A stretch of DNA of 64,000 bases from Alternaria dauci (GCF_042100115.1 NC_091272.1:1488001-1552000); one strand, 5' to 3'. Positions 1-11,894 are shown, numbered from the stretch's first letter. Numbers and translations: made by a program. Notes: generated by a model from the sequence alone, not told the origin.

Positions 1-364
1 GGTGTCTGTCATCAGCGTAGCGGCGCTCCGTCACCCAGAACTGTCAGACGACGGCACAGAGTTTAAAAATCCGGGCGTACGGTCTCACACCAAGAAGAAC
101 ATTCGCCTCATCCTGCGCGTTGCTGCTCGACATGGACACACAAAGCTCGTTTTGGGCGCACTGGGCTGCGGTGTGTTTGCCAACCCGCCACGAGATGTCG
201 CAAAGTGCTTTCTTGAGGTCTTTAGAGAACCGGAATTCCAAGGAGGGTGGTGGGAGAAGATTGTGTTTGCTGTCATGGATAATGTAAACGGACCAGATGG
301 TGGCAAGACCGGCAAGGGAAACTATGGTCAGTTCTACCAGGTTCTACACGGACAAGTTGTGTAA
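1..364 (+). CDS. PARG-like (DUF2263/TIGR02452) macrodomain protein, 3' end only
   Basis: The gene enters the window already open in frame 2 and ends with TAA at 362-364, so only about 120 C-terminal residues are visible. They contain the block LGALGCGVFANPP followed by an amphipathic helix (VAKCFLEVF), which is typical of the microbial-type poly(ADP-ribose) glycohydrolase family. Members of that family bind ADP-ribose through a macrodomain-like fold and remove ADP-ribose from proteins. The catalytic loop of the family (glycines followed by Gln-Glu-Glu) would lie upstream and cannot be checked. The gene converges on RRP6 across about 400 bp. The family assignment rests on the conserved Gly/Cys block. 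The true start is outside the window. Confidence 0.7.
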   Translation, partial: VSVISVAALRHPELSDDGTEFKNPGVRSHTKKNIRLILRVAARHGHTKLVLGALGCGVFANPPRDVAKCFLEVFREPEFQGGWWEKIVFAVMDNVNGPDGGKTGKGNYGQFYQVLHGQVV

Positions 365-772
365 ATAGTGGCAGGCAGGGTTGGCAGCGATTTGTGTGTT
401 TGGGTTTTCCAACTGTCTCACAACCAAGGAAGCAGGCAGTTGACACTATTGCTATAGCTTTATGCAATGCTCAGAATGCACATTGAATGTATCTGCTGTC
501 CTTTTTGTTCCAAGACCCCCAGAATATTATACGTGTATACCTTTAGGGTGTCTATGCAGCACAGGGTACAGCTCAAGATTAGCAGCGGACCACTGATCGT
601 CAGAGTAATTTCACAAAATCGGCGACCAAGTAGCAGTGAGCCCATCGAGGCAGTTCTCCTTGAATTGTTCCGACACCTCGAGAATTAGGCTGGTATCATG
701 ATGCAGGTATATGTACAAGAACGCAAAAATGCAAAGCACTCCTCCTTCTCCCTTCCCTCCAGACTGCTACAC
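365..772. other. Convergent intergenic stretch
   Basis: This 408 bp lies between the stops of the PARG-like gene and RRP6. It should hold both 3' untranslated regions and poly(A) sites. I see no coding sequence, repeat or RNA gene. Confidence 0.5.
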
Positions 773-3224
773 CTATTTCGTAAACGTCTTGCTTCGTCCT
801 GGAACTTCCTTTTGCGCCCTCGGTAGTCCCTTTGGTGCATCAGACATACCGGAGAAGGGTGCAAAAGCTGCGCTCTTCTTCTTCTTGTCCTTCTTCTTTT
901 TCTTGCCATCGCCATCTTCTGCATGCAGTACCGACTTTGCGTTCGCGTAGTCAAAGGCAGGCTCGTCACCGTAGTTGAGACCCGCGGCCTCCTTCTTCTT
1001 TTGCTTCCGTGCGGCCTTCTTAGCGGCCTTTGCACGGGCGCGATCTGCATCCGATGCCTCCTCGGATGCGTCTAGCATGATTTCGTCGTTCGTCATAGGA
1101 TCGAGGGCCGGTGTTGTGGTGGAGGGCTCGTTTTCTACGGCGTCTCCTCGCTTTCGCTTGCGACCACCGAGATGCTTGACGACGAACGTGTCGGTTCGAT
1201 GGTCTTCGGCGGGTCTCTGCTCTTTTGGTACAAAAGTGTGCTGCGGTTTCTCTGCTTTTGGTGTAGTTTGTGTCACTCCATTTGCATCAGCAAATATTTG
1301 CGCAGTCAGAGGCGGTAACGGCAGAGCGAGATCGACATCCAGAGTGTGAATCTCCCGCCGCTGCGACGCCTCGTTGGCTTTCCACAATCGTCCCCAGAAC
1401 TCAGAAGATGCAGCGCGGGTAGCGGGGACGGCCACGGTACTCTCAAATGCTGCACTTTCAACAGCTGGGACTGCAGTCGCCTCTGCTGCCTTTACAGCCG
1501 CATACGACTCAGCCCTTTCCGCTCTTTGCATGTCGGCGATTGTCTGAAGCATGTTATGCAACTCTGGTCCCCCGACGCCCTCTTCTTTAGCCTTTGCGAT
1601 CACAGCTACGAGCTCGTCCGCATGGGCTCGGATGATGTGCGTTACCTGTTGGATAGCGTTAAAGAGAGCAGCCTTGTTCGCAGGGATCGTACGAGCTACG
1701 GAAAACACGGCGTGGTTGGGCATGATGAAAAGCGGGCTTTCGTCTTCTTTCCGGCTGAGTTCGTCTCTCCACCTGTGCACAGCTCGGAAGACCGCAAACT
1801 GCTGTGGGGTAAACTGCACAGGTGTCCGTGAGATGAGCTTGTACCAGCCAGCTGTTCCAAGACCCATCTCCATATCGTAAACAGGGTGCTCGTATCGTTG
1901 TAGCGCTGTCTCTTTGGATTTTTGCAGTACGTCCTGAATCTTGTTTTTCTCGGGATTAGAGAAGTCGGACTTCTCGACTAGTTCGTTCCGCATATTGTCG
2001 TATACGTATAGGAGGAAGTGGGTGTCGGCGCGTGCGTATTCGAACAGTTCCTTGCTGAGCGGCCTGGTGCGCCAATCTGCCAGTTGGTACTGTTTCTGGG
2101 CTGTGAATTGAACATGCCTCTCAAGCAGGTAAGCCAGACTGGCACCAGGATAGCCAAGAGCTCGAGCAGCATGGTACGTGTCAAAGAGGCCGACGATATA
2201 CAGTCCAAGGTCACGTTGAAGCCAGATGATGTCCATGTATGCACCGTGTAGAACCTTCAAGATGCTGGGATCAGCGAACACCTCGTTCAGACACTCGAGC
2301 TTCCGCCGCCAGGGCTTCAGTGTGTCGACTATCCAATCCTTGTCGCGCGTGCTTATTTGCATCAGCGAAACCATGCCGATGTATGAGCGGGTGTCGTGGT
2401 GTTCCAGGTCAATAGCAATTTCCTTTGCCGTTTTCAGCTCTCGGAGCATGGCAGCTAGCGCTTCAGGGGTATCAACAAAGGTTGCGGTGGTAGACTCGAA
2501 GGGGGGGTATTGCTGCGGCTCGTGGTACTCGTATACGGTCGGAGGATATTCGTAGGTTTCGATCTCGGTCTGGTATGGGTGGGGGTATCTGTGGAAGGTA
2601 AGCTTGTGGTGCTAGCGTAGCATATGTATCATACTGTTCCCGTCCGCGCTTGTCTTTGAAAGTCTGCAAACATTCATCGAGCGGAACTTTGGCATGCGGC
2701 TTGGCTGTGACCAAAGGGCGGAAGCCGCCAGTCTCGTAGTTGGTGGGCAAGTGCTCAAACTGGAGTTGTGGCTTCGCGATGGTTTTTCTGTCTGCGATAT
2801 TTGGGCGCGGCTTCGCGGTTGTCTGCAAACGTGTCAGAGGATGCGCGTCCCTTTGAATCCGCATGTTCCTTACCTGCTCGGTCGCGGGACTCAGTCGCTT
2901 AACAACACCCGTGTACTCGTCGAGACTGGTGTCGGCCTTCTCAAGCAAGCTGTCGATGACATCAACAACCCCCCTCCAATTGGCGTCTATGGCTTCGACG
3001 TCGGGCAGCTTGGGACCTACAGCGTCCGAGCTCGCAGCAGCATTCTCGAGCAGGCGCTGCGCGAGGTGAAGAAGGCGCGCATTCTGGGCGTCCAGCTGTG
3101 TGCCAGCATCGGGGTTGAGTGACCGTTGAAAGGGAATGTCCGCTGCGCCTATCAGGGAGGCAGACTTGGTAGTCGACTTGAGGGCGGCCGAGATCTCTGT
3201 CTGGAGCGTCTTGAAGGAATCCAT
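773..3224 (-). CDS. RRP6: Nuclear exosome 3'-5' exoribonuclease Rrp6
   Basis: Exons are complement(773..2588, 2635..2822, 2874..3224), giving 784 aa. The introns are 46 and 51 nt; the 51-nt one keeps frame but has GTAAGG, CTGAC and CAG signals and interrupts conserved sequence. The N-terminus matches the PMC2NT domain that binds Rrp47. The DEDD-Y nuclease follows: D240 and E242 in IDLEHHD, D299 in HGAYMD, and Y364/D368 in YARADTH, so all catalytic residues are present. An HRDC domain lies near 440-520, and the C-terminus is a lysine-rich tail (KKKKKDKKKKS). Family role: trims and degrades rRNA, snoRNA and aberrant transcripts as the nuclear-specific exosome subunit. The start codon is shared with a 246 bp divergent promoter facing MDM35. 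Confidence 0.93.
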
Positions 3225-3470
3225 GGCGCGGTTACTGTGCGCTCATCCTCCAAAAAGATGTTGCGTGACGAGGTCTACGGTGGCGTCTCGGGTCGGAGTC
3301 GTAGGTCGTGTTGGGGTGGAGAGGGAGCGCGTGTCGCAAAGGTTAAGAAAGAAACCTTCAATGGTTTCCGCATTAGCGCGCTTTCCCTATCGATAGCCGC
3401 AGCCGCGCACCTTCACCCGCCGCCTCCGTCATGCTGCTGAAGCCCGTCGTTCAACCAACAATCCACCAAC

Positions 3471-3925
3471 ATGTCGGCCTCTCTAGCACCTGAATGCAAT
3501 GAAGTCAAGGAGTGAGCATAGATCTTTTTTGGTACTGCTGGTACAGCTGGCTGATACATCCCAGACGATACGACAACTGCTTCCTCAAGTGGTACAGCGA
3601 GAGTAGGCAGTAGTGCACGCCCCAGCCATCTACGACTTCTGACAAAATCTAGAATTTCTACGAGGCGCTGCCACAACCGACGAATGCAAGCCCATATTCG
3701 AGCAGTATGAGAAATGTCTTTCGGTCAGCCGCTCTGCCCCAAAGGTTTCTGCCCTTGAAGCTGGCTAACCTAGCAAACAGAGGGCTTTGAATGAGCGTGG
3801 CATCGACAAAATGCTAAAGGAGGTGCGAGACGACAACAAAGAAAACGATGCCGAGCATATGAAGCCTGTGGGTACCATCTTCCCTGAGCGATGCCACCGA
3901 AACTAACTGCATACAGAACCGATGA
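3471..3925 (+). CDS. MDM35: Mdm35, twin CX9C protein of the mitochondrial intermembrane space
   Basis: This small five-exon gene is join(3471..3511, 3565..3602, 3653..3723, 3781..3867, 3917..3925) and encodes 81 aa. Two CX9C pairs are visible (C9/C19, and the pair in the segment from CKPIF to YEKC), which are the disulfide helices of this family. The segment RGIDKMLKEVRDDNKENDAEH is characteristic of Mdm35/TRIAP1. Family role: forms complexes with Ups1 or Ups2 and lets them shuttle phosphatidic acid or phosphatidylserine across the intermembrane space. Every intron has a clear GT and AG, and the joined frame stays open to a TGA at 3923-3925. No exon is longer than 87 nt, so simple ORF callers would miss this gene. 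Confidence 0.92.
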
Positions 3926-4316
3926 ACACCGAGGCATGCCATAGTCATTTCATAGAACCACAGACGTGTTAACACTTCATACTCCCATCAAGTGAGTTCT
4001 CAGTTGTTCTCTTTTGGTGCAGTGAAGCAATGCATGTCGACAACAGCTTATTGAACCTATAGGACTTGCACTTGATCTCCACCACACCATTCGGAGGCCA
4101 CGACCTTTGTCGTGCAGACTATTTATTTGGACGTGCAAGATACATTCCCGAACATTCTTTGAGGTCTACCCTGTTCAACGGTGCACCAAAGAAAACTGAT
4201 CGAGCCGCTGCGTACAACTGCGCTAGGCCCCTGGATGACGTCGACCATTGAGATCCATGTATTTCGGAAAACTGTCTTCCTCACTCCACCAAATCCACTT
4301 TGAAAGTCCCCACAAC

Positions 4317-4323
4317 TATATAA
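4317..4323 (+). promoter_or_regulatory. TATA-box-like element before the MAPEG gene
   Basis: The heptamer TATATAA lies 61 bp before the ATG at 4384 and only 28 bp before an in-frame ATG at 4351. That spacing favours 4384 as the start. The assignment is by motif only. Confidence 0.35.
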
Positions 4324-4383
4324 CCTCACTTCCCCCACTTGATCGGTTCGATGGTCAACTACCTTTCCGTCCCTGAAACAAGC

Positions 4384-4944
4384 ATGGCAACCAAAGTTGG
4401 TCTCGGCGTTCCAATGCCGCTCCTCGCTCCTGCGACTGCTACATGGGCTTTTCCTTTTGCGGCATACTACATTTTCCTCCAGAACCGCATCACTTACAGA
4501 CGCGTCACCTCAAAGACGTAGGAAGCTCACGTTAGTTAGCCAATACCGTTTTACTGACGCGGACGATAGTTTAATGGGTGACAAGTCGGACGACTCGCAA
4601 GGCACCGCAGATCCCCTATATATGGCTACGCGTGCGCAACTGAACTTTGTGGAGAACGTGCCACTGGCTCTAGGAGTGGCGCTCCTCGCTGAGCTCAACG
4701 GAGCCAACAGGTAAGTCTATTCGGCCGAGACAAAATAACGCGTCTAAGTTGCGGCATCAGGACTTATATCAACTACGCGCTTGGTGCTCTCCTTGCCTTC
4801 CGTGTCAGTCACGCAGAGCTTGGTGTGATGGTCAAGGGCTCTACGGGTCGCGGAAGGATTGTTGGCTACTACGGCACTCAGGCTATACTTGCAGGTCTTG
4901 CTGGATATGCCACGTACTTGATCACGGATTTCTGGATGATCTGA
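4384..4944 (+). CDS. MAPEG-family membrane protein (microsomal glutathione S-transferase-like)
   Basis: Exons are join(4384..4517, 4570..4710, 4761..4944), 152 aa. An in-frame ATG at 4351 would add 11 residues. The start at 4384 is preferred because family members begin about ten residues before the first hydrophobic helix and because of the TATA element spacing. The protein is mostly hydrophobic with four predicted helices. It carries the family features RAQLNFVENVPLAL, with the conserved N and E, followed by AELNGAN. Known relatives are integral membrane enzymes acting in glutathione or eicosanoid chemistry. The substrate of this fungal branch is not evident from sequence. Introns are 52 and 50 nt. 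Confidence 0.85.
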
Positions 4945-5300
4945 GTGGAGATTTCATGATGAGATGATCAGGAATAGATTCGATGTAGTTAGTTAATACG
5001 AACCAATTCTACCGGGAGCAAACAAGCTTGAACCATGCATGTGCGTACATGAGCAAAAGCCGAGCCTCGAAGCTACTTATGAATTGAGGCGCATGTGAAA
5101 TGAGGCGCATTACGTAGCAGCTGTAGCGCCAAGGCATCGAGCAGGTGGATAGCTGCCGCGATTCCCAATCCCCACCAATTCTTAGAACATACGTTATTCA
5201 TACAGCCAGCGTCGACAACCCCGTGTCCACCCTCCCAAACCTTGGAATCCCTCCCTTCTCGCAGTCTACAGCCTGAATATTCAAATTCTCCGGCGGCGCA
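4945..5300. other. Intergenic, promoter of the GGA gene
   Basis: This 356 bp has no supported gene. The 11-mer ATGAGGCGCAT and near-copies of it occur near 5083-5110. Nothing else stands out. Confidence 0.4.
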
Positions 5301-7603
5301 ATGGAGGCAGCGTCTGCGCGCATGGCCGCCCGGGATCGGTACGGCGCATTCGGGGAGGCGCCCAGTTCACCACTGCAGCGCTACATATGTATGCACAAGG
5401 CCGTGCCCCGGATACGAACCAAAACTGATGCACTATGGAATAGTACAAGCTTGCGATCCGCAAAACTTCGAGCCCAACCTGGCCTTGAATCTCGAGATTT
5501 CCGACTTGATCAACAGCAAGAAAGGCTCCGCGTACGATCATGCCACTTTTCCGCTACACACACGAGGTTAACCGTGTCCTAGGCCTCGAGAAGCAGCTGT
5601 TACCATCGTGCACTATGTCAACCACCGCAATCAGAACGTCGCCCTCCTCGCGCTCAATGTACGCCCACACTGCCCCACCTTGTACTTTCCACAGCTTACC
5701 CTTGGATAGCTTCTGGACATATGTGTCAAGAATTGCGGCTACCCGTTCCACCTTCAGATAAGCACAAAGGAATTCCTCAATGAGCTTGTCCGCCGATTCC
5801 CCGAACGCCCGCCTGTGCATTCGACGCGTGTACAAAACAAGATTCTCGAGCTGATAGAAGAATGGCGCCAAACTATATGTCAGACATCTCGGTACAAGGA
5901 CGATTTAGGGTTCATAAGGGACATGCACAGGCTGCTGAGTTACAAGGGCTACATCTTTCCCGAAGTGCGCAAGGAAGATGCAGCGGTCCTAAACCCCAGC
6001 GACGTATGTACATGGTGGACTGGTGCTTCAAGTATGCTGCTGACATGGCGCAGAATCTCCGATCAGCAGAAGAAATGGCCGAGGAGGAACGAGAGGCACA
6101 ATCTGCGAAACTCCAGGAACTGATTCGTCGTGGTGGGCCTGCCGACCTGCAAGAAGCGAACAAGCTCATGAAAGTCATGGCCGGATACGATACCAGGAAC
6201 AAGACCGACTGGCGCGCAAAGGCTGCGGAGGAAGTTGGAAGAATACAGCAAAAGGCAAAGATACTCGAGGAGATGCTGCAGGGCTACAAGCCGGGCGATC
6301 AGATCAAAGAGGGCGATGTCTTCGAGGCATGTCAAATGAGGTGTCAATATCGTGATATTAGCTGACCGGACGATAGGAACTTGCGAACGCCCTCCAAAGC
6401 GCCCAGCCAAAGATCCAGAAAATGTGCGAAGAAGACTCCGAAGACCACGAAGCCGTAGCGAAGCTGTTCGAGATCAACGACAGTATACACCGAACGATAG
6501 AGAGATACAAGCTTTTCAAGAAGGGTGACATAGAAGCCGCGAATAATATACCTCAAGGCACGCTTGGTCGCAGTGGCGCTGGTGTTTCTCAGGGTCCAAA
6601 CAACACGTTGAACTTGATCGACTTCGGAGACCCAGAGCCCGCGCCTCAGACAGCAGGGTCGTCACAAGCGCCTCAACAGCCAGCAGCCGCAGGCAATGCT
6701 CTTGAAGACGACCTTCTAGGACTGTCGTTGAGTGGAGATACATACGGACAGTCGGGCAGCATATCTTTGGGAGGATCGAATGGCTCAGGTACGTTGCTTG
6801 TTGTTGCAATGTGCGTCCATCAACTGACGTCTTATAGTCCTAGGCATGTCCGGAATGGCAGTGCCACAATCACAAAAGGCATCAAACCAGGCCATCACCG
6901 ATCTCTTCAGCGCAGGACCGAAACCACCACAATCCCAAATCACGTCACCGACCCCGTCTACCTTTTCACCGCTGCCAACACAGTCAGCGCGCACACCAGA
7001 CCCTTTCGCTGCTCTCACATCCACACCACGACAAGGATCGCCCTTTCAATACCAACAGTCGGTTAAGCCCCCACCAGTTGCATCTGGTGCCGTCGATCTG
7101 CTCGGCGGCGGTATGCCTGCGCCGTCAACCAACCTGGCACAAAGCAGCGCTGCTACTGATGACGACGACGAGTGGAACTTTGCCTCAGCTGTGCCAGATA
7201 CTTCCAAGGAGATAACTGTAACCAACACGAGCGTCAATGTTCTTTTCAACATCTCGAGAGAATCGGACACCACCCTCCTGATTCAGTCGCGGATATCGAA
7301 CAATACACCCCTGCCAGTTTCCGGTTTAACGCTGCAGGTTGCTGCGTCCAAGGTAAGCAACGCGATATCGTGATATTGAAGTCATTAGCTAACAGCCACC
7401 AGGGCGCCCAACTGCAGTTGGAACCACAGTCTGGCGTCAACCTTGGACCAAACCAGAAGTTTGGCATCACTCAGAACATTCGTGTGAACAATGTGCAAAG
7501 AGGATCGGGTAACAATATCAAAATGAGGTGGAAGGCTGCGTACTCCCTCGGTGGACAGCAGAAGAACGAGATGGGAGAGATTCCGAGCCTCGGTGTTTCA
7601 TAG
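5301..7603 (+). CDS. GGA: GGA-type clathrin adaptor (VHS-GAT-GAE)
   Basis: Eight exons: 5301..5388, 5444..5531, 5583..5658, 5710..6003, 6054..6326, 6377..6788, 6838..7352, 7403..7603; 648 aa. The VHS domain covers about residues 23-160 (YILQACDP, NLEISDLINSKKG). A GAT three-helix domain covers about 185-300. A long Gln/Ser/Pro hinge carries a clathrin-box-like LIDF near 353. A GAE ear begins near 534 and runs to the C-terminus. Family role: Arf-dependent sorting of cargo into clathrin coats from the trans-Golgi to endosomes. The fifth intron must start with GC, not GT, to keep frame. All other introns are GT..AG and 48-55 nt. Confidence 0.93.
6327..6376 (+). other. GC-AG intron in the GGA gene
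   Basis: This 50-nt intron begins GCATGT and ends CGATAG, with a GCTGACC branch site. It splits the conserved block VFE|ELANALQ. The GT donors nearby either shift the frame or create a stop, so a GC donor is the only reading that preserves the GAT domain. Confidence 0.75.
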
Positions 7604-7886
7604 CATTCGCAACACGGAAGCCGGAGCCGTCGACCCGTAAAGAACATGAATCAAACATTTTCCGTAACCTCGAGATGAATTTCTCTAAGGCATTCTTGTT
7701 GCTACGCTAAGCTGCGCTTGACGCCATTTCATAGAAGGAATCGCAACGTCATCAGACTAGCGCGTCTTATCGATTACGATGTCCAACAAATGTTATTCCT
7801 CAATCTTGCCCCTCTCTCTCTGCGACTCACGCCCAACTTAAGACCCGCAAATCGCCCCTCTCCTATACACTGACAAACTATCCAAC

Positions 7887-9098
7887 ATGGTCCGCCACAA
7901 GAAAGACTTCAAAGGCAACAACAAATTCAAAAATCCCGCGAAAGCACGCGCTCCTCCCCGCCCCCGCCGAGCATCGGATGCAGATGAGGGCAACGATGGC
8001 GACACCCCAAGACCCGCGAAGCCAGAGTTCAAAGCCGCATGTTGGGACCTCGGACACTGCGATGCCAAGCGATGCTCTGGAAAGAGGCTCATGCGCCTGG
8101 GCATGATGCGCGAGCTTCACGTCGGACAGAAGTTTGCAGGTGTCGTGGTTAGTCCGAAGGCGAAGAAAATACTAAGTCGCGAAGACAAGGACTTGATGGA
8201 GCAGTATGGCGCTGCTGTTGTGGAAGCCAGCTGGAATAGGATAGACGAAGTTCCTTTCGGCAGGATAGGTGGCAAATGCGAACGCCTACTTCCATACCTC
8301 GTCGCTGCGAACCCAACAAACTACGGTCGACCGTGGCGGCTAAATTGCGTCGAAGCTCTCGCCGCATGCTACTATATCACTGGGCATCCCGAGTGGGCCG
8401 AATCGATTCTGTCGACCTTCTCCTACGGCCAAGCGTTCTTGGACATCAACGCCGCGCTGCTCAAACGTTATATGGCATGCGAGAATGAAGAACAAATCAA
8501 GAAGGCCGAGGAAGTCTGGCTGGAGAAGATAGAGCGCGAATACAACACGAGCCGAGAAGAGAGAGAAGATGGCGCTGAAGAGGATGTTTGGGCTGGCGGA
8601 AACATGAACCGAAGGGTCATTGACGAATCAGATGATGACGATGATGACGAGAACGAAGAGGATGACGAGGATGAAGAAGACAAGATCGACCCACGAAATC
8701 CTTACGATATCCCAGAGTCCTCAGACGACGACGAGGAGATGGCAGAGCTAAGGCGCCGTGTCTTGGCATCGAAGCCTTTCACCAACCCCGCACGAAAAGA
8801 TGCAGAAGAGGACGAAGACAAAGATGAGGCTGAAAAGACGATACCCGAACGTATACCGCGAATCGAACCTGCACCGGGAAATGGCAAGGCGGACGAGGAG
8901 GATGACAGCGAGCCTGCGGAGGATGATGCGGATGACGATGAGTTCGACAGTTTCATGGCTGCACATCCCACAACAAATCGTACTGGGATAGGAAGCAAGC
9001 AGAGATCCAAAGCTATGGATGGCAAGTACAAGGCTACCTTTTCGAGTGGCAGTGTAAAAGCACCCAGTGGGCGAGGCTACCAAAGATTGCCATCATAG
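7887..9098 (+). CDS. TSR3: Tsr3, 18S rRNA aminocarboxypropyltransferase
   Basis: Single-exon gene of 403 aa. The conserved core runs from about residue 48 to 220. It starts with the RLI-like block (WDLGHCDAKRCSGKRL) and continues with DUF367 motifs such as VEASWNR, RLLPYLVAANPTNYGRP and LNCVEALAA. Family role: transfers the aminocarboxypropyl group of S-adenosylmethionine to the hypermodified pseudouridine of 18S rRNA, a late cytoplasmic step of 40S maturation. The C-terminal half is a low-complexity acidic tail with runs of Asp/Glu (from about 230), longer than in yeast and probably disordered. The basic N-terminus before the core may bind rRNA. The start is the first ATG in frame. Confidence 0.94.
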   Translation: MVRHKKDFKGNNKFKNPAKARAPPRPRRASDADEGNDGDTPRPAKPEFKAACWDLGHCDAKRCSGKRLMRLGMMRELHVGQKFAGVVVSPKAKKILSREDKDLMEQYGAAVVEASWNRIDEVPFGRIGGKCERLLPYLVAANPTNYGRPWRLNCVEALAACYYITGHPEWAESILSTFSYGQAFLDINAALLKRYMACENEEQIKKAEEVWLEKIEREYNTSREEREDGAEEDVWAGGNMNRRVIDESDDDDDDENEEDDEDEEDKIDPRNPYDIPESSDDDEEMAELRRRVLASKPFTNPARKDAEEDEDKDEAEKTIPERIPRIEPAPGNGKADEEDDSEPAEDDADDDEFDSFMAAHPTTNRTGIGSKQRSKAMDGKYKATFSSGSVKAPSGRGYQRLPS

Positions 9099-10128
9099 TT
9101 GTTGTAGCAACTAGAAAGCAGGATCAAGTTTAGGAAACTTCTGTCAGATCGACTGAGCCCGTTGCAACTGCTCGGGAACCAAGGTGACCATTGATTATGC
9201 CCTGTCCGTTTAGAGACTAGTGTAAGGAAGTAGCCGAAGGCGATCGTGTTCGTGCGACAAACTGCCTCCGCGAAACACCACTCTAAACATTGTGGTTTGA
9301 CCATGCACCGCGCGATCGATAGGCTTTGCAGGCAAATATTCAGGTAATTTTCGCAGTCTTACAGATGAGCCTCTGCTGCCAGCCTCGACAAACCAATCAA
9401 GAATAATCCGGAAGCAATCACATGTACGGCTGTATGCTGCGCAGCAAAAGAACGCCAGAAACATCAGGTCTCTCCATCACATGAAGCTCTATTATGAACC
9501 AGATATCCCACCGTTTTTCCAGACTGTTCCATGAATACAAACGTTACGACCAGTCGGACTATCGAGCGATTAATAGAACAGTGTCGCCATGCATCGATGT
9601 GTCTCGTAGGCCACTGGGGCTAAGCTTTCCGGCAAATCCGTCCCACATGCGCAAACCAAACGTTTTGCCTGACGTTTGAAACCGGATTCGCAAAGAAGCA
9701 TCACAGTCACTCAAGCAATTCCTTGGCCGACACCATACCTGTAAGGACAACGGTCTCGTCAATTGGTTTCAACGAATCAAGCAAGTCACGGCAGGTATTA
9801 TGTGGGCCTCTCAATCCGAAGGGGTTGAGTATGCCTGAATGCTATGGAACTTTACGCTCCGGGACATCTCGCTATCAAGTCCTGGAGCACGACTCGAAAC
9901 CCCATTGACCGGATCAGGACTCGCCGGGCAAGAAGCTGAAGTCATGTTACGGAGCCCAAGAGTCTTCATATTAAGCCGCTGTGCCATGATTTATTGTTCG
10001 AGTACCTCTCTACCGCAGCAAGTCTTGTCGGTCGCTCCGCTGTTCTTCCGCTCTTCTCTTATTAATTTCTCTTTTTTTTTCTTACTTAATACTTGTTCAA
10101 GGCCCAGGCGGCTTTCATAATTGCAAAC
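9099..10128. other. Intergenic, 1.0 kb
   Basis: This stretch lies between TSR3 and the secreted-protein gene. It has a T-rich patch near 10060-10085 just before the next start, which is common in fungal core promoters. No supported coding sequence was seen. Confidence 0.4.
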
Positions 10129-11894
10129 ATGACGTCTGGCACTGTCTCCTCGCTTGTTCTCCTGCTTTTGAGCTGTACACAGGTGTTCGCTCAAAATGCA
10201 AACACACAACAGGTGTCCTTCAACCAAGTCCTTAATGTCAATGGCGATGTAAGTCAACTGTTGCCAGCAGATACTTACCGAATTTGAGCTGATAAACGTA
10301 GATGCAACTCAACTCTTTCCAGTTTCCCGACCGCTCAAAGGTCGAGACATTCTCCCAAAAACAACAACAAATAATTGTTAATCAACAAGCACCCGCCATC
10401 CCTGCAAACCAGGTCACGGGAACCACTGGCCAACCCTTCGTGGCTGTTTCGCCGCAATCGATGATCATTAGCACGAACGGCGCTACGGACCTGGTTGGTG
10501 GCCAAATTGAAATGGCTATGACAATGCAGAACTTGCAGGCCGTTGCTGTCCAGCCTGACAACACATACGTGGCGATGCTGTCGCCTGACCGCCAATCCTG
10601 GATGATTCAGGAGACTATGAGGAGTGTCAACACTACTGATATGACAGTTCGCATGGTCAAGCGCACTCAGATGGACGGCGAGTACATGGTTGTTGGTCGT
10701 CAGACGGTCGAGACCAACACTCTCGTCACTCCTTTCGGTAGTGATGGCAGCACATCCGTTGCTATCCAAGGTACTGGTCTGCAAGAAAACGAGTTCCAGG
10801 ATGGCTTCAGGATGTCAACGCGCGCTACACAGCCCATGTCTATGAACGTCGATGTCAAGGATGGCATCGACTCAAGCATGCTGGCTGCTCTTCAAGGCCA
10901 GGACCCAGTAAACGACTACCGTTACTCGGTGGTGTCCAACCTGGCTGCCGTCACTCCTGATCTGAACCAGCAAGTCACCGTTATCCAAATGCCCAGTAAG
11001 TTCGCCCACGTCTCAGCCATGTAAAAAGCTAATAAACGTCCAGTCAATGCGATCCGTATCCAGAAAATGATGCAAGCCATGGGCGTCCCCCCTACCGGCC
11101 AAGTCGCCATCGCTGTCGCTCAGCGTGGTGTTCTCCAGAACCCCGGAGGCGCAACAGCAAACCTTGGCGGAGCCGCTACCCAGCGTCGTGGTCTTAGCCG
11201 TGACGAGTTCAGACGCCAGATCCAGCAGGGCCAGCAGCAGGGCACACCCACTAACGGCAACAACCCCGTGGCGGCTCAGCTCCTTCTTGCACCTACCTTC
11301 ACCCCGGTTCAGGCCAACGCCGTTCTCGACCAGGCCAACATGCGCATTGCTGTTCCCGTCCGCCAGATCGATGGAGAGTACATCCTCACTATGCAGGTCA
11401 TGGGCGGTGCGCAACCTGCGCAACCCGCACAACCCGCTCAGCCTGCTGCTGGAGAGGGACAAACACCCACTGCTGCTGCGCCTGCCGCCGAATCCAGCTT
11501 GACACCCACCGGCGAAGCACCCAAATCAAGCGCCAGCGCAGCTGAGGGCGAGAAGACGCCGGCGGCCGAAGGCGAGAAGCCAGCTGCCGAGGGTGAGAAG
11601 AGGCCTGCCATGGAAGGTTCCGCCGGCAACAGCACCGAGCCTGCCAAACCCGAACGCCGCCAGGAGAACAAGGACTTGGGCAAGGACAAGTACGGCCTCG
11701 ACAAGGCACCCAAAGGCGCTGTCATTATGACTATGAAGGAGATTGATACCATGGTCAACATGGTCACTTGGGGCGGTCAAGTTGCCATCACTAAGATGAT
11801 GAGCGAATACGTCAAGGAGCAGACTGGCAAGGACATGGCACCTATTAACAACGGCACTGAGCCTGCAGAGGCTGGTGCTAAGATTGTTGTTTGA
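10129..11894 (+). CDS. Secreted protein of unknown function with internal repeats
   Basis: Exons are join(10129..10248, 10302..10995, 11044..11894), 554 aa. A signal peptide is clear: a short N-terminus, then SLVLLLLSC and a likely cleavage after VFA at about 21. The body is rich in Gln, Thr, Met and Asn. A motif of the form Q-(M/I)-D-G-E-Y occurs twice, at 163-168 and 379-384, each within a beta-rich stretch, suggesting two related modules. Between them and the C-terminus lie a (QPA) run at about 395-406 and three AEGEK repeats at 438-460. The C-terminal 90 residues are ordered-looking and end in a hydrophobic valine pair. I do not recognise a named family. It could be a cell-wall or extracellular matrix protein, but that is inference. 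Confidence 0.8.
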
